Below, one piece after another: positions 1 to 7,598 of a DNA stretch of 25,417 nucleotides. Origin of the DNA: an uncultured Lachnospiraceae bacterium (GTDB lineage: Bacteria > Bacillota > Clostridia > Lachnospirales > Lachnospiraceae); the NCBI GenBank assembly GCA_910577675.1, contig CAJTOR010000052.1, positions 1 through 25,417 of the forward strand. The letters are read 5' to 3'. A program made the position numbers and the translations under genes. Within the stretch, counting starts at the first letter, position 1. Every line of letters starts with the position of its first letter. The notes below the pieces were generated by a model. That model was not told the DNA's origin. It saw nothing but the letters and a program-made list of their open reading frames with translations, and made no database searches.

Positions 1-1
1 A

Positions 2-76
2 CAGGCGGTAGTCGATACGCTTATCAAAGTTATTCGCATTGCAGACGGAAACATTGAGATTACTTGGAACATTTAA
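2..76 (+). CDS. C-terminal end of a probable serine recombinase (partial)
   Basis: The frame is open from the window edge and encodes 24 residues ending in IEITWNI before a TAA stop. Large serine recombinases and transposon resolvases of Firmicutes commonly end in a short beta-strand pattern of this kind (a DxLI...V.I..DG.IEI.W stretch), so this is probably the tail of such an enzyme, which would cut and rejoin DNA at an element's ends. The catalytic domain lies outside the window, so the assignment rests on a weak motif only. A strong terminator lies about 195 bases downstream, and the next clear gene belongs to an ordinary chromosomal operon. This fits the right edge of an integrated element, but that is inference. 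Confidence 0.4.
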   Translation, partial: QAVVDTLIKVIRIADGNIEITWNI

Positions 77-93
77 CCATTAACCATGAAAGA

Positions 94-240
94 TTGAAGT
101 ACAGCATTTTGAGGGAAATATTTTATGAGATATTTTTACTTCAATCCTCCCGTTTTGGTGAGAGCCTCCGCCTGATACAGGAGGAACTGGATTCGAAAAA
201 CTTCTATGCATTTAATCCTGCATTTGACCAGAAGTGCTGA
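94..240 (+). other. Unrecognised short open frame, possible gene remnant
   Basis: A frame open from base 58 to a TGA at 238-240 could start at TTG 94 or TTG 109 and would encode 40-50 residues, with the internal stretch RFGESLRLIQEELDSKN. There is no ATG in frame and no convincing ribosome site, so it may be a decayed gene end or chance. An alternative 16-residue frame starts at ATG 124. I recognise neither. The frame sits between the recombinase tail and a terminator, where remnants of an element would be expected. Confidence 0.15.
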
Positions 241-270
241 TTTCAGAGTCCAATTAAGCAATACAAAGAT

Positions 271-323
271 AAGTAGGGCGGTTCCCCGGCTTCAAATCTG
301 CCGGGGAGCTGCCTTACTTTTTT
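271..323 (+). terminator. Strong intrinsic terminator
   Basis: The arm at 271-290 (aagtagggcg gttccccggc) pairs along its whole length, with G-U pairs, to the arm at 299-318. A short loop separates them and a run of T follows at 318-323. It closes transcription from the left-edge genes and insulates the next operon. Confidence 0.85.
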
Positions 324-339
324 GTGTGCCGGTTTAAGG

Positions 340-376
340 TATGCCATGCCGGATATTTTTCACTGTGGTTGGCATA
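340..376. other. Short inverted repeat in the leader region
   Basis: TATGCCA at 340-346 is matched by TGGCATA at 370-376. It lies about 70 bases upstream of the likely promoter. It could be a regulator site or a weak hairpin, or chance. The rest of 324-530 shows no gene on either strand that I can support. Confidence 0.2.
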
Positions 377-443
377 ACAAAACTGTTGTGGTCTGTAGTA
401 TCAGATTCGTAAGAAAAAAGTTCTCGCCATTTTGACAGCATTG

Positions 444-452
444 TGGTATAAT
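444..452 (+). promoter_or_regulatory. Extended -10 promoter for the cdaA-region operon
   Basis: TGG followed by a perfect TATAAT (447-452) is an extended -10 element. No -35 box lies at the usual 17-base distance; a TTGACA at 432-437 is only 9 bases away and cannot serve. A second TATAAT is at 462-467. Transcription would begin near 459, leaving a leader of about 140 bases before the chosen start at 603. Confidence 0.55.
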
Positions 453-602
453 AGCGCCAGATATAATTTATATCCTTAAATTGGAAATCAATGCGCTTTT
501 TTCCTTGGAACCGTATAGACAAGGAAAAAAATGACTACAATGTTAAAAGGCAGGACAGCCAAAAGGAAATTAACGCAGAGTATGCAGGAAAGGGGTATCA
601 AG

Positions 603-1037
603 ATGATAAACATCAGGAAAACGCGCCTGATGACGAAACTTGCCCTGTATGAAACAGGGGAGGGCAGGGAGGATATCAGGTTAAGTAAATATTATAAGAC
701 GGATTATGTCAGGCTGCAGATACTGAAAACGCTGCTTGCAGTTACAGTGGGCTATATCCTGATCCTCCTTATGGTCGGGTTGTATAAATCGGAGTATCTG
801 ATTGCCCAGGCAGTCAATCTTGATTACAGGGCGATTGGGGTTACAATATTTGTTATATATGTGATATTGGTGACGATTTATACTGTGGGGGCGATTATCG
901 GCTACTCAATTAAATATGACTTATCCAGGGGGAAACTGACACGGTATTTCCGTATATTAAATATAATGAAGAAGATATACCGCGAGGAGGAGGGCAGCGA
1001 GGCTGCCTCGGAGAAAGAGGAGGAAAGCAATGGTTAA
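603..1037 (+). CDS. Small membrane protein of unknown function, upstream of cdaA
   Basis: This encodes 144 residues. ATG 603 was chosen because AGGAAAGGGG sits just before it; an in-frame ATG at 531 would add 24 basic residues but has only a weak ribosome site. Two hydrophobic segments (about residues 47-66 and 77-101 of the 144-residue form) suggest a two-pass membrane protein. The N-terminal region is basic and the C-terminal tail is charged and glutamate-rich. Its last 8 bases overlap the start of the next gene, so the two are translationally coupled. I do not recognise the family. Its place at the head of the operon with cdaA and cdaR suggests a link to the envelope or to c-di-AMP, but nothing in the sequence shows a function. 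Confidence 0.8.
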   Translation: MINIRKTRLMTKLALYETGEGREDIRLSKYYKTDYVRLQILKTLLAVTVGYILILLMVGLYKSEYLIAQAVNLDYRAIGVTIFVIYVILVTIYTVGAIIGYSIKYDLSRGKLTRYFRILNIMKKIYREEEGSEAASEKEEESNG

Positions 1038-2280
1038 GATTTTGGAGCTGCGCTCACTTTTGAGGACATACTACCAGAAATTCCAGATGGTGGTAGATCC
1101 GTTAATCAAGTTTGTTGCGGCCTTTGTGACATTTACAATGATTAACAAGGTGATCGGGAATAATTTGAAACTGGAGAAGACGGTTGTTGTACTGCTGGTA
1201 TCGCTGTTGTGTGCATTTACCCCATCCTCCATCCTGGTATTTCTGGCGATGGCGTTTGTTATCCTGCATGTCGCGGCAGTTTCGCCGTTTATGGCACTGT
1301 TCGCCGCATTGATTTTTGTGGTACTCTACTGCTTTTTCCTGCGGTTTGCGCCACAATATGGATATGTGGTAGTGGCGATCCCGATCCTGTCAACCTTGCA
1401 TGTGCCGTATCTGGTGCCAATCCTGATGGGGCTGGTGGCAAACCCGATTACCATACTGCCGTCAGCGTGCGGAGTGATTGTTTATTATATGCTCCAGATT
1501 TTGCAGGAACATACGGTTGTTAGTGACAGTTTTGCACTCGACGATATCCTTCCATTCTACACAAAGGTGTTTGAGGCACTGATTGACTGCAAGGACATCC
1601 TTATAGTATCCGGTGTATTTGCGGTGGTTATTATCGTGGTATATACGGTGAGGAAACTCAAGATGGAATATGCGGCGGAGCTCGCGATTCTTGCCGGTGC
1701 GGTAGTCAATGTATTTGGTTTCCTGATCTGTGACCTGCGCTTTGACACAAGGGTTACAATCGGCAGTATGATCGGCGGGACACTGCTTTCCGCCCTTGCC
1801 GCTTTTGTCGCGCTTTTCTTTAAGAGAGTGCTCGACTATACTGCGGTGGAAAATGTCCAGTTTGAAGATGATGATTACTATTATTATGTAAAAGCAGTGC
1901 CGAAAATTGAGATCGGTGTTGCGAAGCGCACGGTGGAACATATCAATGCGAAAAAGGAAGCGGTTGAGGAAGAGGACGAGGATGATTACGAGGAAGTACT
2001 TGACGAGGAAACGGGGGAGGTTATATTCCGACCGAGGAGTGGCGGCGGAACGGGCGGTCAGGTAAGGCGGCAGAAGGGCGGAAAAAGTTCCGGGTATTTC
2101 TACCGCAGGATGCAGGAGGAAAAGCAGCGGATACGCGAGGAGGAACAGCAGCGCGCACGCGCGCAGATGCTTGCAGCTAAGCGCTATGAGAGCGGGGAGG
2201 AACAGTACTCCGCAGATGAGGACTTTGGCGAGGAGCAGGAGCGGGAATTTGGATTAAGCGGACGGGATGAGAATAAATAA
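1030..2280 (+). CDS. Polytopic membrane protein with charged cytoplasmic tail, unknown function
   Basis: This encodes 416 residues. The start ATG 1030 lies within the end of the previous gene and follows GAGGAGGAAAG. Residues about 20-275 hold roughly eight to nine hydrophobic segments. The rest is a hydrophilic tail: a tyrosine-rich patch (EDDDYYYYVKAVPK, about 275-290), a glutamate/aspartate-rich stretch (about 312-330), a Gly-rich linker and a strongly charged, probably coiled-coil segment (about 360-385). No transporter or enzyme signature is visible. It lies 68 bases upstream of cdaA, is probably co-transcribed with it, and could be a membrane partner or scaffold in that system. That role is inference; the family is not recognised. 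Confidence 0.85.
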   Translation: MVKILELRSLLRTYYQKFQMVVDPLIKFVAAFVTFTMINKVIGNNLKLEKTVVVLLVSLLCAFTPSSILVFLAMAFVILHVAAVSPFMALFAALIFVVLYCFFLRFAPQYGYVVVAIPILSTLHVPYLVPILMGLVANPITILPSACGVIVYYMLQILQEHTVVSDSFALDDILPFYTKVFEALIDCKDILIVSGVFAVVIIVVYTVRKLKMEYAAELAILAGAVVNVFGFLICDLRFDTRVTIGSMIGGTLLSALAAFVALFFKRVLDYTAVENVQFEDDDYYYYVKAVPKIEIGVAKRTVEHINAKKEAVEEEDEDDYEEVLDEETGEVIFRPRSGGGTGGQVRRQKGGKSSGYFYRRMQEEKQRIREEEQQRARAQMLAAKRYESGEEQYSADEDFGEEQEREFGLSGRDENK

Positions 2281-2348
2281 ATTCCGCCATATATTATCGG
2301 AAACAGCAATGCCTGCAATCGGGACTGCTGCAAAAAGGGGGAAGGGCG

Positions 2349-3200
2349 ATGAGGGGAATCCGGACATTTTTTGATGAGTACCTGATCCGGCTGACGCGCT
2401 TAAAAGTCGGGGATATCCTGGAAATACTGATTATAGCAATAATAATATACTATTTCCTGCGCTGGATAAAAACGACAAATGCCTGGGCGGTGTTAAAAGG
2501 GCTGGTAATGCTTTTTCTGTGTTGGCTGGTCGCATATATTTTTGACCTCCATGCCGTCCAGTGGATTTTTGTAAATGCGGTCGGAGTCGGTATAACCGCG
2601 CTGATTATTTTATTCCAGCCGGAGCTGCGAAGGGTGCTCGAACAGCTCGGTCAAAAAAGGTTTACTCCTTCGTTTTTTTCCGGGAGTGTTGATAAGGAGC
2701 AGCTCACCCCAAAAGATATAGAAGAACTCGTTAAGGCGGTTTACCGTATGGCGAGGGATAAGACCGGCGCACTGATTGTTTTTGAGCGCCAGATCAGCCT
2801 CCAGGAAAGAATAGACAGCGGGATAATCTTGGATGCAGAAATCTCCTCACAGCTTTTGCTCAGTATTTTTGAGGAGGGCAAGCCGCTACATGACGGTGCA
2901 GTGATCGTGAGGGGCAGAAGGCTTGCCGCCGCGACCTGCTATCTTCCTCTCTCAAAGAACATGCAGCTGGGGAAAGAGCTTGGGACAAGGCACCGGGCAG
3001 CGGTGGGGGTAAGCGAGGAAACGGACAGCTTTACCGTGGTGGTTTCGGAAGAAACAGGCACGGTGTCCACCACGAAAAACGGCGAGATTATCCGGGGGAT
3101 TTCCGGAGATCGTCTGAAAGCGGAACTTTACGGTATGCAGGCAGTTGCGGAGAAAAATAAAGGCAGGTTGTTTTTGAAAAAAAGGGGTAAGCAGGTCTGA
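2349..3200 (+). CDS. cdaA: Diadenylate cyclase CdaA (c-di-AMP synthase)
   Basis: This membrane-bound cyclase condenses two ATP into c-di-AMP, which controls potassium and osmolyte balance and cell-wall homeostasis in Gram-positive bacteria. The 283-residue length is normal for CdaA. Three N-terminal hydrophobic segments (about residues 22-40, 50-66 and 73-90) precede the DAC (DisA_N) domain. The catalytic motifs are intact: LHDGA at 180-184 and GTRHRAA at 212-218. ATG 2349 follows the purine-rich ribosome site AGGGGGAAGGG. The stop codon abuts the start of cdaR, the standard cdaA-cdaR arrangement. The usual third gene, glmM, is absent here. Confidence 0.96.
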   Translation: MRGIRTFFDEYLIRLTRLKVGDILEILIIAIIIYYFLRWIKTTNAWAVLKGLVMLFLCWLVAYIFDLHAVQWIFVNAVGVGITALIILFQPELRRVLEQLGQKRFTPSFFSGSVDKEQLTPKDIEELVKAVYRMARDKTGALIVFERQISLQERIDSGIILDAEISSQLLLSIFEEGKPLHDGAVIVRGRRLAAATCYLPLSKNMQLGKELGTRHRAAVGVSEETDSFTVVVSEETGTVSTTKNGEIIRGISGDRLKAELYGMQAVAEKNKGRLFLKKRGKQV

Positions 3201-4691
3201 ATGCCAAAAGGGGTAGGCGTATCTATGAGTGAATTTATAATTTTGGATGAAAATGAAAATCAGAAGGGCATTCCACAGACAGAGGAACCAAAAGAGCCGC
3301 AAAAAAAGCCATCGCGCCTGCGTGGCTATATTGTGGGTGTGCTCTGTTTCCTGCGAAAGAACCTACAGTGGAAACTATTGTCGCTGCTGGTGGCTGTGCT
3401 GGTCTGGGTGACCATAATGAACATTGATGACCCGTACATTACCGTTACGATCCCGGATGTTCCGGTATCCTCCCTGAACGAGAGCGTATTGCAGGAAAGG
3501 GGCAAGATCAGCGAGATTGAGAGTGGGAAGACTGTTACCCTAAAGGTGCACGCCCCAAGTTCCATTGCGGAGAAGCTGACAGCGCAGGACTTTCTGGCGG
3601 TGGCGGATTACCGGCAGATGTCACTGGTCTACTCGGTACCTATCCAGGTATCCGTGCGGGATGACAGCCCTTATAATAAGGAAGACATTGATATTACAAT
3701 CGAATCGAGGGAGCCTGAGGTTATGGTGCTGACGCTCGAAAATTATACCAGCCAGACATTCCGTGTGGATATCCAGACCAAGGGGGAGGCAGCGGAGGGC
3801 TACTATGTTTCGGATATGGTAGTAAAGCCGAACCTTGTGCAGATCTCCGGTTCGGAAAAGCAGATTGAGCGCATTGAGCGCGTGGTGGTGGAAGTTGGCA
3901 CGGGACAGGTAAAAAAGAGTTTTGAGCGGGATGCGGTGATCCATGCCTATGACAAGAACGGTTATGAGATTGACGAATCAATGATTACATTTGATACCAA
4001 GGAAGTCAATGTGGAAGTTACAGTACTTCCGACAAAAAAGATACTCCTTCTTATTACAACGCAGGGTGAGCCTGCCTACGGCTACGAGTGCACCAATATC
4101 CAGCATGTTCCGACCGAGATTATGATAGCCGGAAAAGCCGAGGATCTCACGGATATCTATTCGATGACCATACCGTTTGATATAACAATGCAAAGCAAGG
4201 ATTACGGTGCAAAAATAAATATTGAAACCTACCTGGAGGAATATTACGGCGGAAAATATGTGCTGGTGGACGAGGAAAAATATGTTACGGTGACCGCCTA
4301 TATCGAGCGCCTTCCATCAAGGGATTTCAAGATAAAAAGTGCCGATATCTCGGTGGTTGGGCTGACGGAGGGATACGACCTGATTTTTACTACCAAGAAT
4401 GATATCAATATCAAAGTTTTTGGCAGGCAGGAGGAACTTGATAAACTGACACCACAGGCATTAAAACTATACGTTGATGTGACAGACTATGAGCCGGGTT
4501 CCTACTATGTATCGGTGAATTCTGCGACGGATGCCTTTGTCACGGTAAGCCACGGGACGATAGGAATTGCGATTGAGGAAGCGGTTGATGCCATGGTTGT
4601 GGATGATGGCACGGGCAATGTGGATGATGATATGCCAGATTCCGATGCCGGGGAGGATACCGGGCAGGAAGGAACTGCGCCGTCAGAATAA
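3201..4691 (+). CDS. cdaR: CdaR, YbbR-repeat regulator of CdaA
   Basis: CdaR is a single-pass membrane protein whose outward-facing YbbR domains modulate the cyclase CdaA. This one has 496 residues: a hydrophilic N-terminus, one transmembrane segment (about 58-74, WKLLSLLVAVLVWVTIMNI), then four YbbR-type beta repeats (about 80-170, 175-280, 280-375 and 380-465) and an Asp/Glu/Gly-rich tail. The start is ambiguous. ATG 3201 directly follows the cdaA stop, and ATG 3225 (MSEFIILDENEN) is also preceded by a purine-rich stretch. Either would be tightly coupled to cdaA. The acidic C-terminal tail is unusual-looking but low in information. Confidence 0.93.
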   Translation: MPKGVGVSMSEFIILDENENQKGIPQTEEPKEPQKKPSRLRGYIVGVLCFLRKNLQWKLLSLLVAVLVWVTIMNIDDPYITVTIPDVPVSSLNESVLQERGKISEIESGKTVTLKVHAPSSIAEKLTAQDFLAVADYRQMSLVYSVPIQVSVRDDSPYNKEDIDITIESREPEVMVLTLENYTSQTFRVDIQTKGEAAEGYYVSDMVVKPNLVQISGSEKQIERIERVVVEVGTGQVKKSFERDAVIHAYDKNGYEIDESMITFDTKEVNVEVTVLPTKKILLLITTQGEPAYGYECTNIQHVPTEIMIAGKAEDLTDIYSMTIPFDITMQSKDYGAKINIETYLEEYYGGKYVLVDEEKYVTVTAYIERLPSRDFKIKSADISVVGLTEGYDLIFTTKNDINIKVFGRQEELDKLTPQALKLYVDVTDYEPGSYYVSVNSATDAFVTVSHGTIGIAIEEAVDAMVVDDGTGNVDDDMPDSDAGEDTGQEGTAPSE

Positions 4692-4775
4692 AGAGAGGGT
4701 TTACGGGGCAAGATAGAATTGCAGTATGTTATATAGAAAAGCACTTTAAAACACTTGATTGAAACGGGTATAAGA

Positions 4776-5555
4776 ATGAAAACATTTTTGGCAAATTTTA
4801 AAAAATATCAGTTTTTACTTACGGAGCTGGTAAAAAAAGATATTAAACTAAAGTATCGGAATTCGGTACTCGGTTTTATGTGGACGCTTTTGGAACCCCT
4901 GTTGACCATGATCGTGCTGACCATTGTTTTCGGCACCATCCTGCAAAAAAAGACACCGCATTTTTCCGTCTATATCCTGACCGGGCGGCTGTTGTATTCC
5001 TATTTTTCAACCGGGACAAAACAGGCGCTAAAATCCATACGGCGCAACGGCGGGATGATCCGCAAGGTATATGTGCCAAAATACATGTACCCGCTGGCGG
5101 CATCGCTCTCAAGCTATGTTACATTCCTGCTCTCCCTTATCGTGCTGGTGATTGTTGCCGCAGTGCAGGGAATCCGACCGACCTGGTATCTGGCGGGCGC
5201 GTTGGTACCGCTTTCAACCGTCTTTTTGATGGTGACGGCAATCGGTTTTCTGCTGGCGACACTGGATGTATTTTTCAGGGACCTGGAATATATCTGGAAT
5301 GTCACAACCATGCTTATTATGTATATGTCGGCGATATTTTATGAAGCGGATTCTTTGCTTGACAGCAAATATGGCTTCCTGATTAAGTACAACCCACTTT
5401 ATTCCGTAATTACAAATTTCCGTAATACCGTTGTATATGGCAAGCCGCTCGAGGGCTTTTATGTATGGTATCCGCTTGCAGTAAGCCTGGTTGTGCTGGT
5501 TGTGGGGCTGGTCTTCTTCTATAAGAAGCAGGATAGTTTTGTGCTTTATCTGTAA
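4776..5555 (+). CDS. ABC-2 type polysaccharide export permease (Wzm/TagG-like)
   Basis: This encodes 259 residues from ATG 4776; an upstream in-frame TTG at 4755 is less likely. It is a six-helix ABC-2 permease. The N-terminus resembles Wzm/TagG/RfbA permeases, with an amphipathic lead-in (LVKKDIKLKYRNSVLGFMW) and the first membrane segment at about 37-58. Further segments are spread to the C-terminus, which ends in a cytoplasmic KKQDSF tail. It should move a lipid-linked polysaccharide or teichoic-acid-type polymer across the membrane. The matching ATPase starts 5 bases after its stop, and two glycan-assembly genes follow. The 84-base gap from cdaR contains no obvious terminator, so read-through from the cdaA operon is possible. 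Confidence 0.9.
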   Translation: MKTFLANFKKYQFLLTELVKKDIKLKYRNSVLGFMWTLLEPLLTMIVLTIVFGTILQKKTPHFSVYILTGRLLYSYFSTGTKQALKSIRRNGGMIRKVYVPKYMYPLAASLSSYVTFLLSLIVLVIVAAVQGIRPTWYLAGALVPLSTVFLMVTAIGFLLATLDVFFRDLEYIWNVTTMLIMYMSAIFYEADSLLDSKYGFLIKYNPLYSVITNFRNTVVYGKPLEGFYVWYPLAVSLVVLVVGLVFFYKKQDSFVLYL

Positions 5556-5560
5556 CTGGA

Positions 5561-6340
5561 ATGGAACAGCCGTTAATATGCGGCGGAAGTGAGGTTGTTT
5601 TGGAAAAGAATACAGCGTTGCGAGTGGACAATGTCGGTGTTAAATTCCGCATGGCAAACGAGCGTGTGGACAATGTAAAAGATTATGCGATCAAGCTGTT
5701 GAAGCATGAATTGCGCTACCATGAATTCTGGGCGTTAAAGGATATCAGTTTCCGGGTTGCCAAGGGGGAGCGCCTCGGGGTGCTGGGTCTGAATGGGGCG
5801 GGGAAAAGTACGCTCTTAAAAGTGATTGCCGGGGTGTTAAAGCCAACCGAGGGCACCTTGCAGCGCAATGGCAGGATTGTGCCGCTGCTTGAACTCGGGG
5901 CAGGTTTTGAAAACCAGTATACGGGGAAAGAAAACGTTTTTTTGTACGGGGCAATGCTGGGCTATAAGAAAGAATTCCTGAAAGAAAAATATAATGAGAT
6001 CGTGGCATTTTCGGAACTGGGCGATTTTATCAATGTGCCACTTAAAAATTATTCCTCGGGTATGAAGGCGCGCCTCGGTTTTTCAATCGCTACAATTGTG
6101 GAGCCTGAAATCCTGATACTGGATGAAGTGCTTTCTGTCGGGGACGCAAAATTCCGCAAAAAGAGTGAGAAGAAAATAAAAGATATGTTTGATAAGGGAA
6201 TTACAGTGCTCTTTGTATCCCATTCGATCGGGCAGGTGCGCTCGCTCTGCGATCGGGCGATCATCCTTGAGAAAGGGCACCTGATCGCGCAGGGGGATGT
6301 GGAAACAGTGAGCGTGCTCTACGAGGAAGCAATCAAGTAA
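5561..6340 (+). CDS. ABC-type polysaccharide export ATPase (Wzt/TagH-like)
   Basis: This is the ATPase partner of the preceding permease, energising export of a surface polymer. It has 259 residues if ATG 5561 is used. TTG 5600, preceded by GGAAGTGAGG, is a credible alternative start that removes 13 residues. Walker A is GLNGAGKST (76-84), the signature is YSSGM (164-168), Walker B is ILILDE (184-189), followed by LSVGD typical of Wzt/TagH, and the switch His is at 221. It ends right after the nucleotide-binding domain, so it lacks the C-terminal carbohydrate-binding domain that lets some Wzt proteins recognise a capped chain end. Export is then probably independent of such a cap. Confidence 0.93.
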   Translation: MEQPLICGGSEVVLEKNTALRVDNVGVKFRMANERVDNVKDYAIKLLKHELRYHEFWALKDISFRVAKGERLGVLGLNGAGKSTLLKVIAGVLKPTEGTLQRNGRIVPLLELGAGFENQYTGKENVFLYGAMLGYKKEFLKEKYNEIVAFSELGDFINVPLKNYSSGMKARLGFSIATIVEPEILILDEVLSVGDAKFRKKSEKKIKDMFDKGITVLFVSHSIGQVRSLCDRAIILEKGHLIAQGDVETVSVLYEEAIK

Positions 6341-6370
6341 AAGGCAAAAAGACGGACGGGGGGATTTTAT

Positions 6371-7555
6371 ATGACGGGGATTATTAAACGGGAGGGAAAG
6401 CGCATTCTGCTAAGCGCCATCCACAAGGCGCAGGCGAAGGTGGAAATGGCGCGCGTCGCCGCGGAATTACAGCGCTATTCCACGGAAGTAATACAGAACG
6501 AAAAGCCGCAGAAAAAAAAGTCCATCCTCTTCCTCGTGACGCGAATGGTGCGTTTCCACGGCGGGCAAACCTCGCTGCTGCGGCTTGGGACAAAGCTTTC
6601 CATGCTGGGATTTGATGTCGGCTATGCCGTTTACAAGCCCCAGGATAGAAAAGAAATGGAGCGCTGTGTGAAAAGCAACCTTGCAGATTACCGCGGGAAG
6701 CTCTTTACCGACAAGGAGCTTGCCCTGATGATTTCAGGGGACAAGCGCGCATCGGATATCGTTGTGGCATCTTCGTGGGATACCGTTTCCTACGCAAAGA
6801 AGCTTTCGGGCTACAAAATGTATTTTGTCCAGGACTATGAGCCATATTTTTATCCGTTCGGCGAGCGCTTCCTGTTAGCTAAAAAAACCTATGAGCAAGG
6901 GCTTCACATGGTAAGCCTCGGGGCGTGGAACAAGCGCATGATCGAGAGGGAATGCCGCCCGGTATCACCTATTGATGTAATCGATTTCCCCTATGAGGCG
7001 GGGGAATACCCGTACAGGAAGCGGGATTTTTTGTCCTACCGGAGTAAAAAGACACTGCGTTTGGCTGTCTACCTGAAATATTATGGGAAGCGCCTGCCCT
7101 GCATTATTCCGGATCTTTTGTTGCAGTTGAAGAATCTGTTAGCGGAGGAAGGGATATCCCTCTTGGTGGAGTATTTCGGCGAGGCGAAAAGCTTTAGCGC
7201 CCCGGGAGGGAAAAACCTTGGAATGCTTGATAAGGAAAGCTTGAGAAAGCTCTATGACAGGTCGGATTTCGGGATGGTGGCATCCCTGAGCAATATCTCG
7301 CTGGTGCCATATGAAATGCTTTCTTCGGGGCTTCCTCTAATTGAATTTGAGGACGGTACATTTACAGAATTTTTTCCGGAGGGCAGCGCTACGCTGACCG
7401 GGTTATCAGCAAAGGAACTCTGCGAAAAGCTTCTTGCACTTTTGCGGGATCCTGCACAGCTAGGGGAACAGATGGAGCGGGCGCACAAGTATATGGATGG
7501 TCTCTGCTGGGAAAAAAGTGCAGCTCAGTTTGCGGAGATTATTAGGGGGCTGTAG
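6371..7555 (+). CDS. WsaF-like GT4 family glycosyltransferase
   Basis: This encodes 394 residues; ATG 6371 follows a GGGGGGA ribosome site. The sequence has a GT-B layout. After a helical lead (1-50), an N-terminal Rossmann-like half begins with SILFLVTRMVRFHGGQ (51-66) and includes YFVQDYEPYFYP (151-162), a hallmark-like stretch of the WsaF rhamnosyltransferase group. The C-terminal half carries the nucleotide-sugar site NISLVPYEMLSSGLPLIE (308-325) with the conserved Glu at 315. It should add a sugar, possibly rhamnose, to a growing surface glycan in the cytoplasm. Donor and acceptor cannot be read from sequence. It sits between the exporter genes and the CDP-glycerol transferase, consistent with one polymer pathway. 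Confidence 0.82.
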   Translation: MTGIIKREGKRILLSAIHKAQAKVEMARVAAELQRYSTEVIQNEKPQKKKSILFLVTRMVRFHGGQTSLLRLGTKLSMLGFDVGYAVYKPQDRKEMERCVKSNLADYRGKLFTDKELALMISGDKRASDIVVASSWDTVSYAKKLSGYKMYFVQDYEPYFYPFGERFLLAKKTYEQGLHMVSLGAWNKRMIERECRPVSPIDVIDFPYEAGEYPYRKRDFLSYRSKKTLRLAVYLKYYGKRLPCIIPDLLLQLKNLLAEEGISLLVEYFGEAKSFSAPGGKNLGMLDKESLRKLYDRSDFGMVASLSNISLVPYEMLSSGLPLIEFEDGTFTEFFPEGSATLTGLSAKELCEKLLALLRDPAQLGEQMERAHKYMDGLCWEKSAAQFAEIIRGL

Positions 7556-7598
7556 CGGGCAGCCTGGCAGGTGCCTGCACGGACAGGAGGAATTTCCC

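Noticed and set aside
432..452. TTGACA plus TATAAT as a classical promoter
   Set aside because: The spacer is only 9 bases; the TATAAT is instead supported by an extended -10 TG.
1462..1941. 159-codon open frame on the minus strand
   Set aside because: It is a shadow of the polytopic membrane protein; it is rich in His/Asn/Ile from antisense hydrophobic codons and has no start signal.
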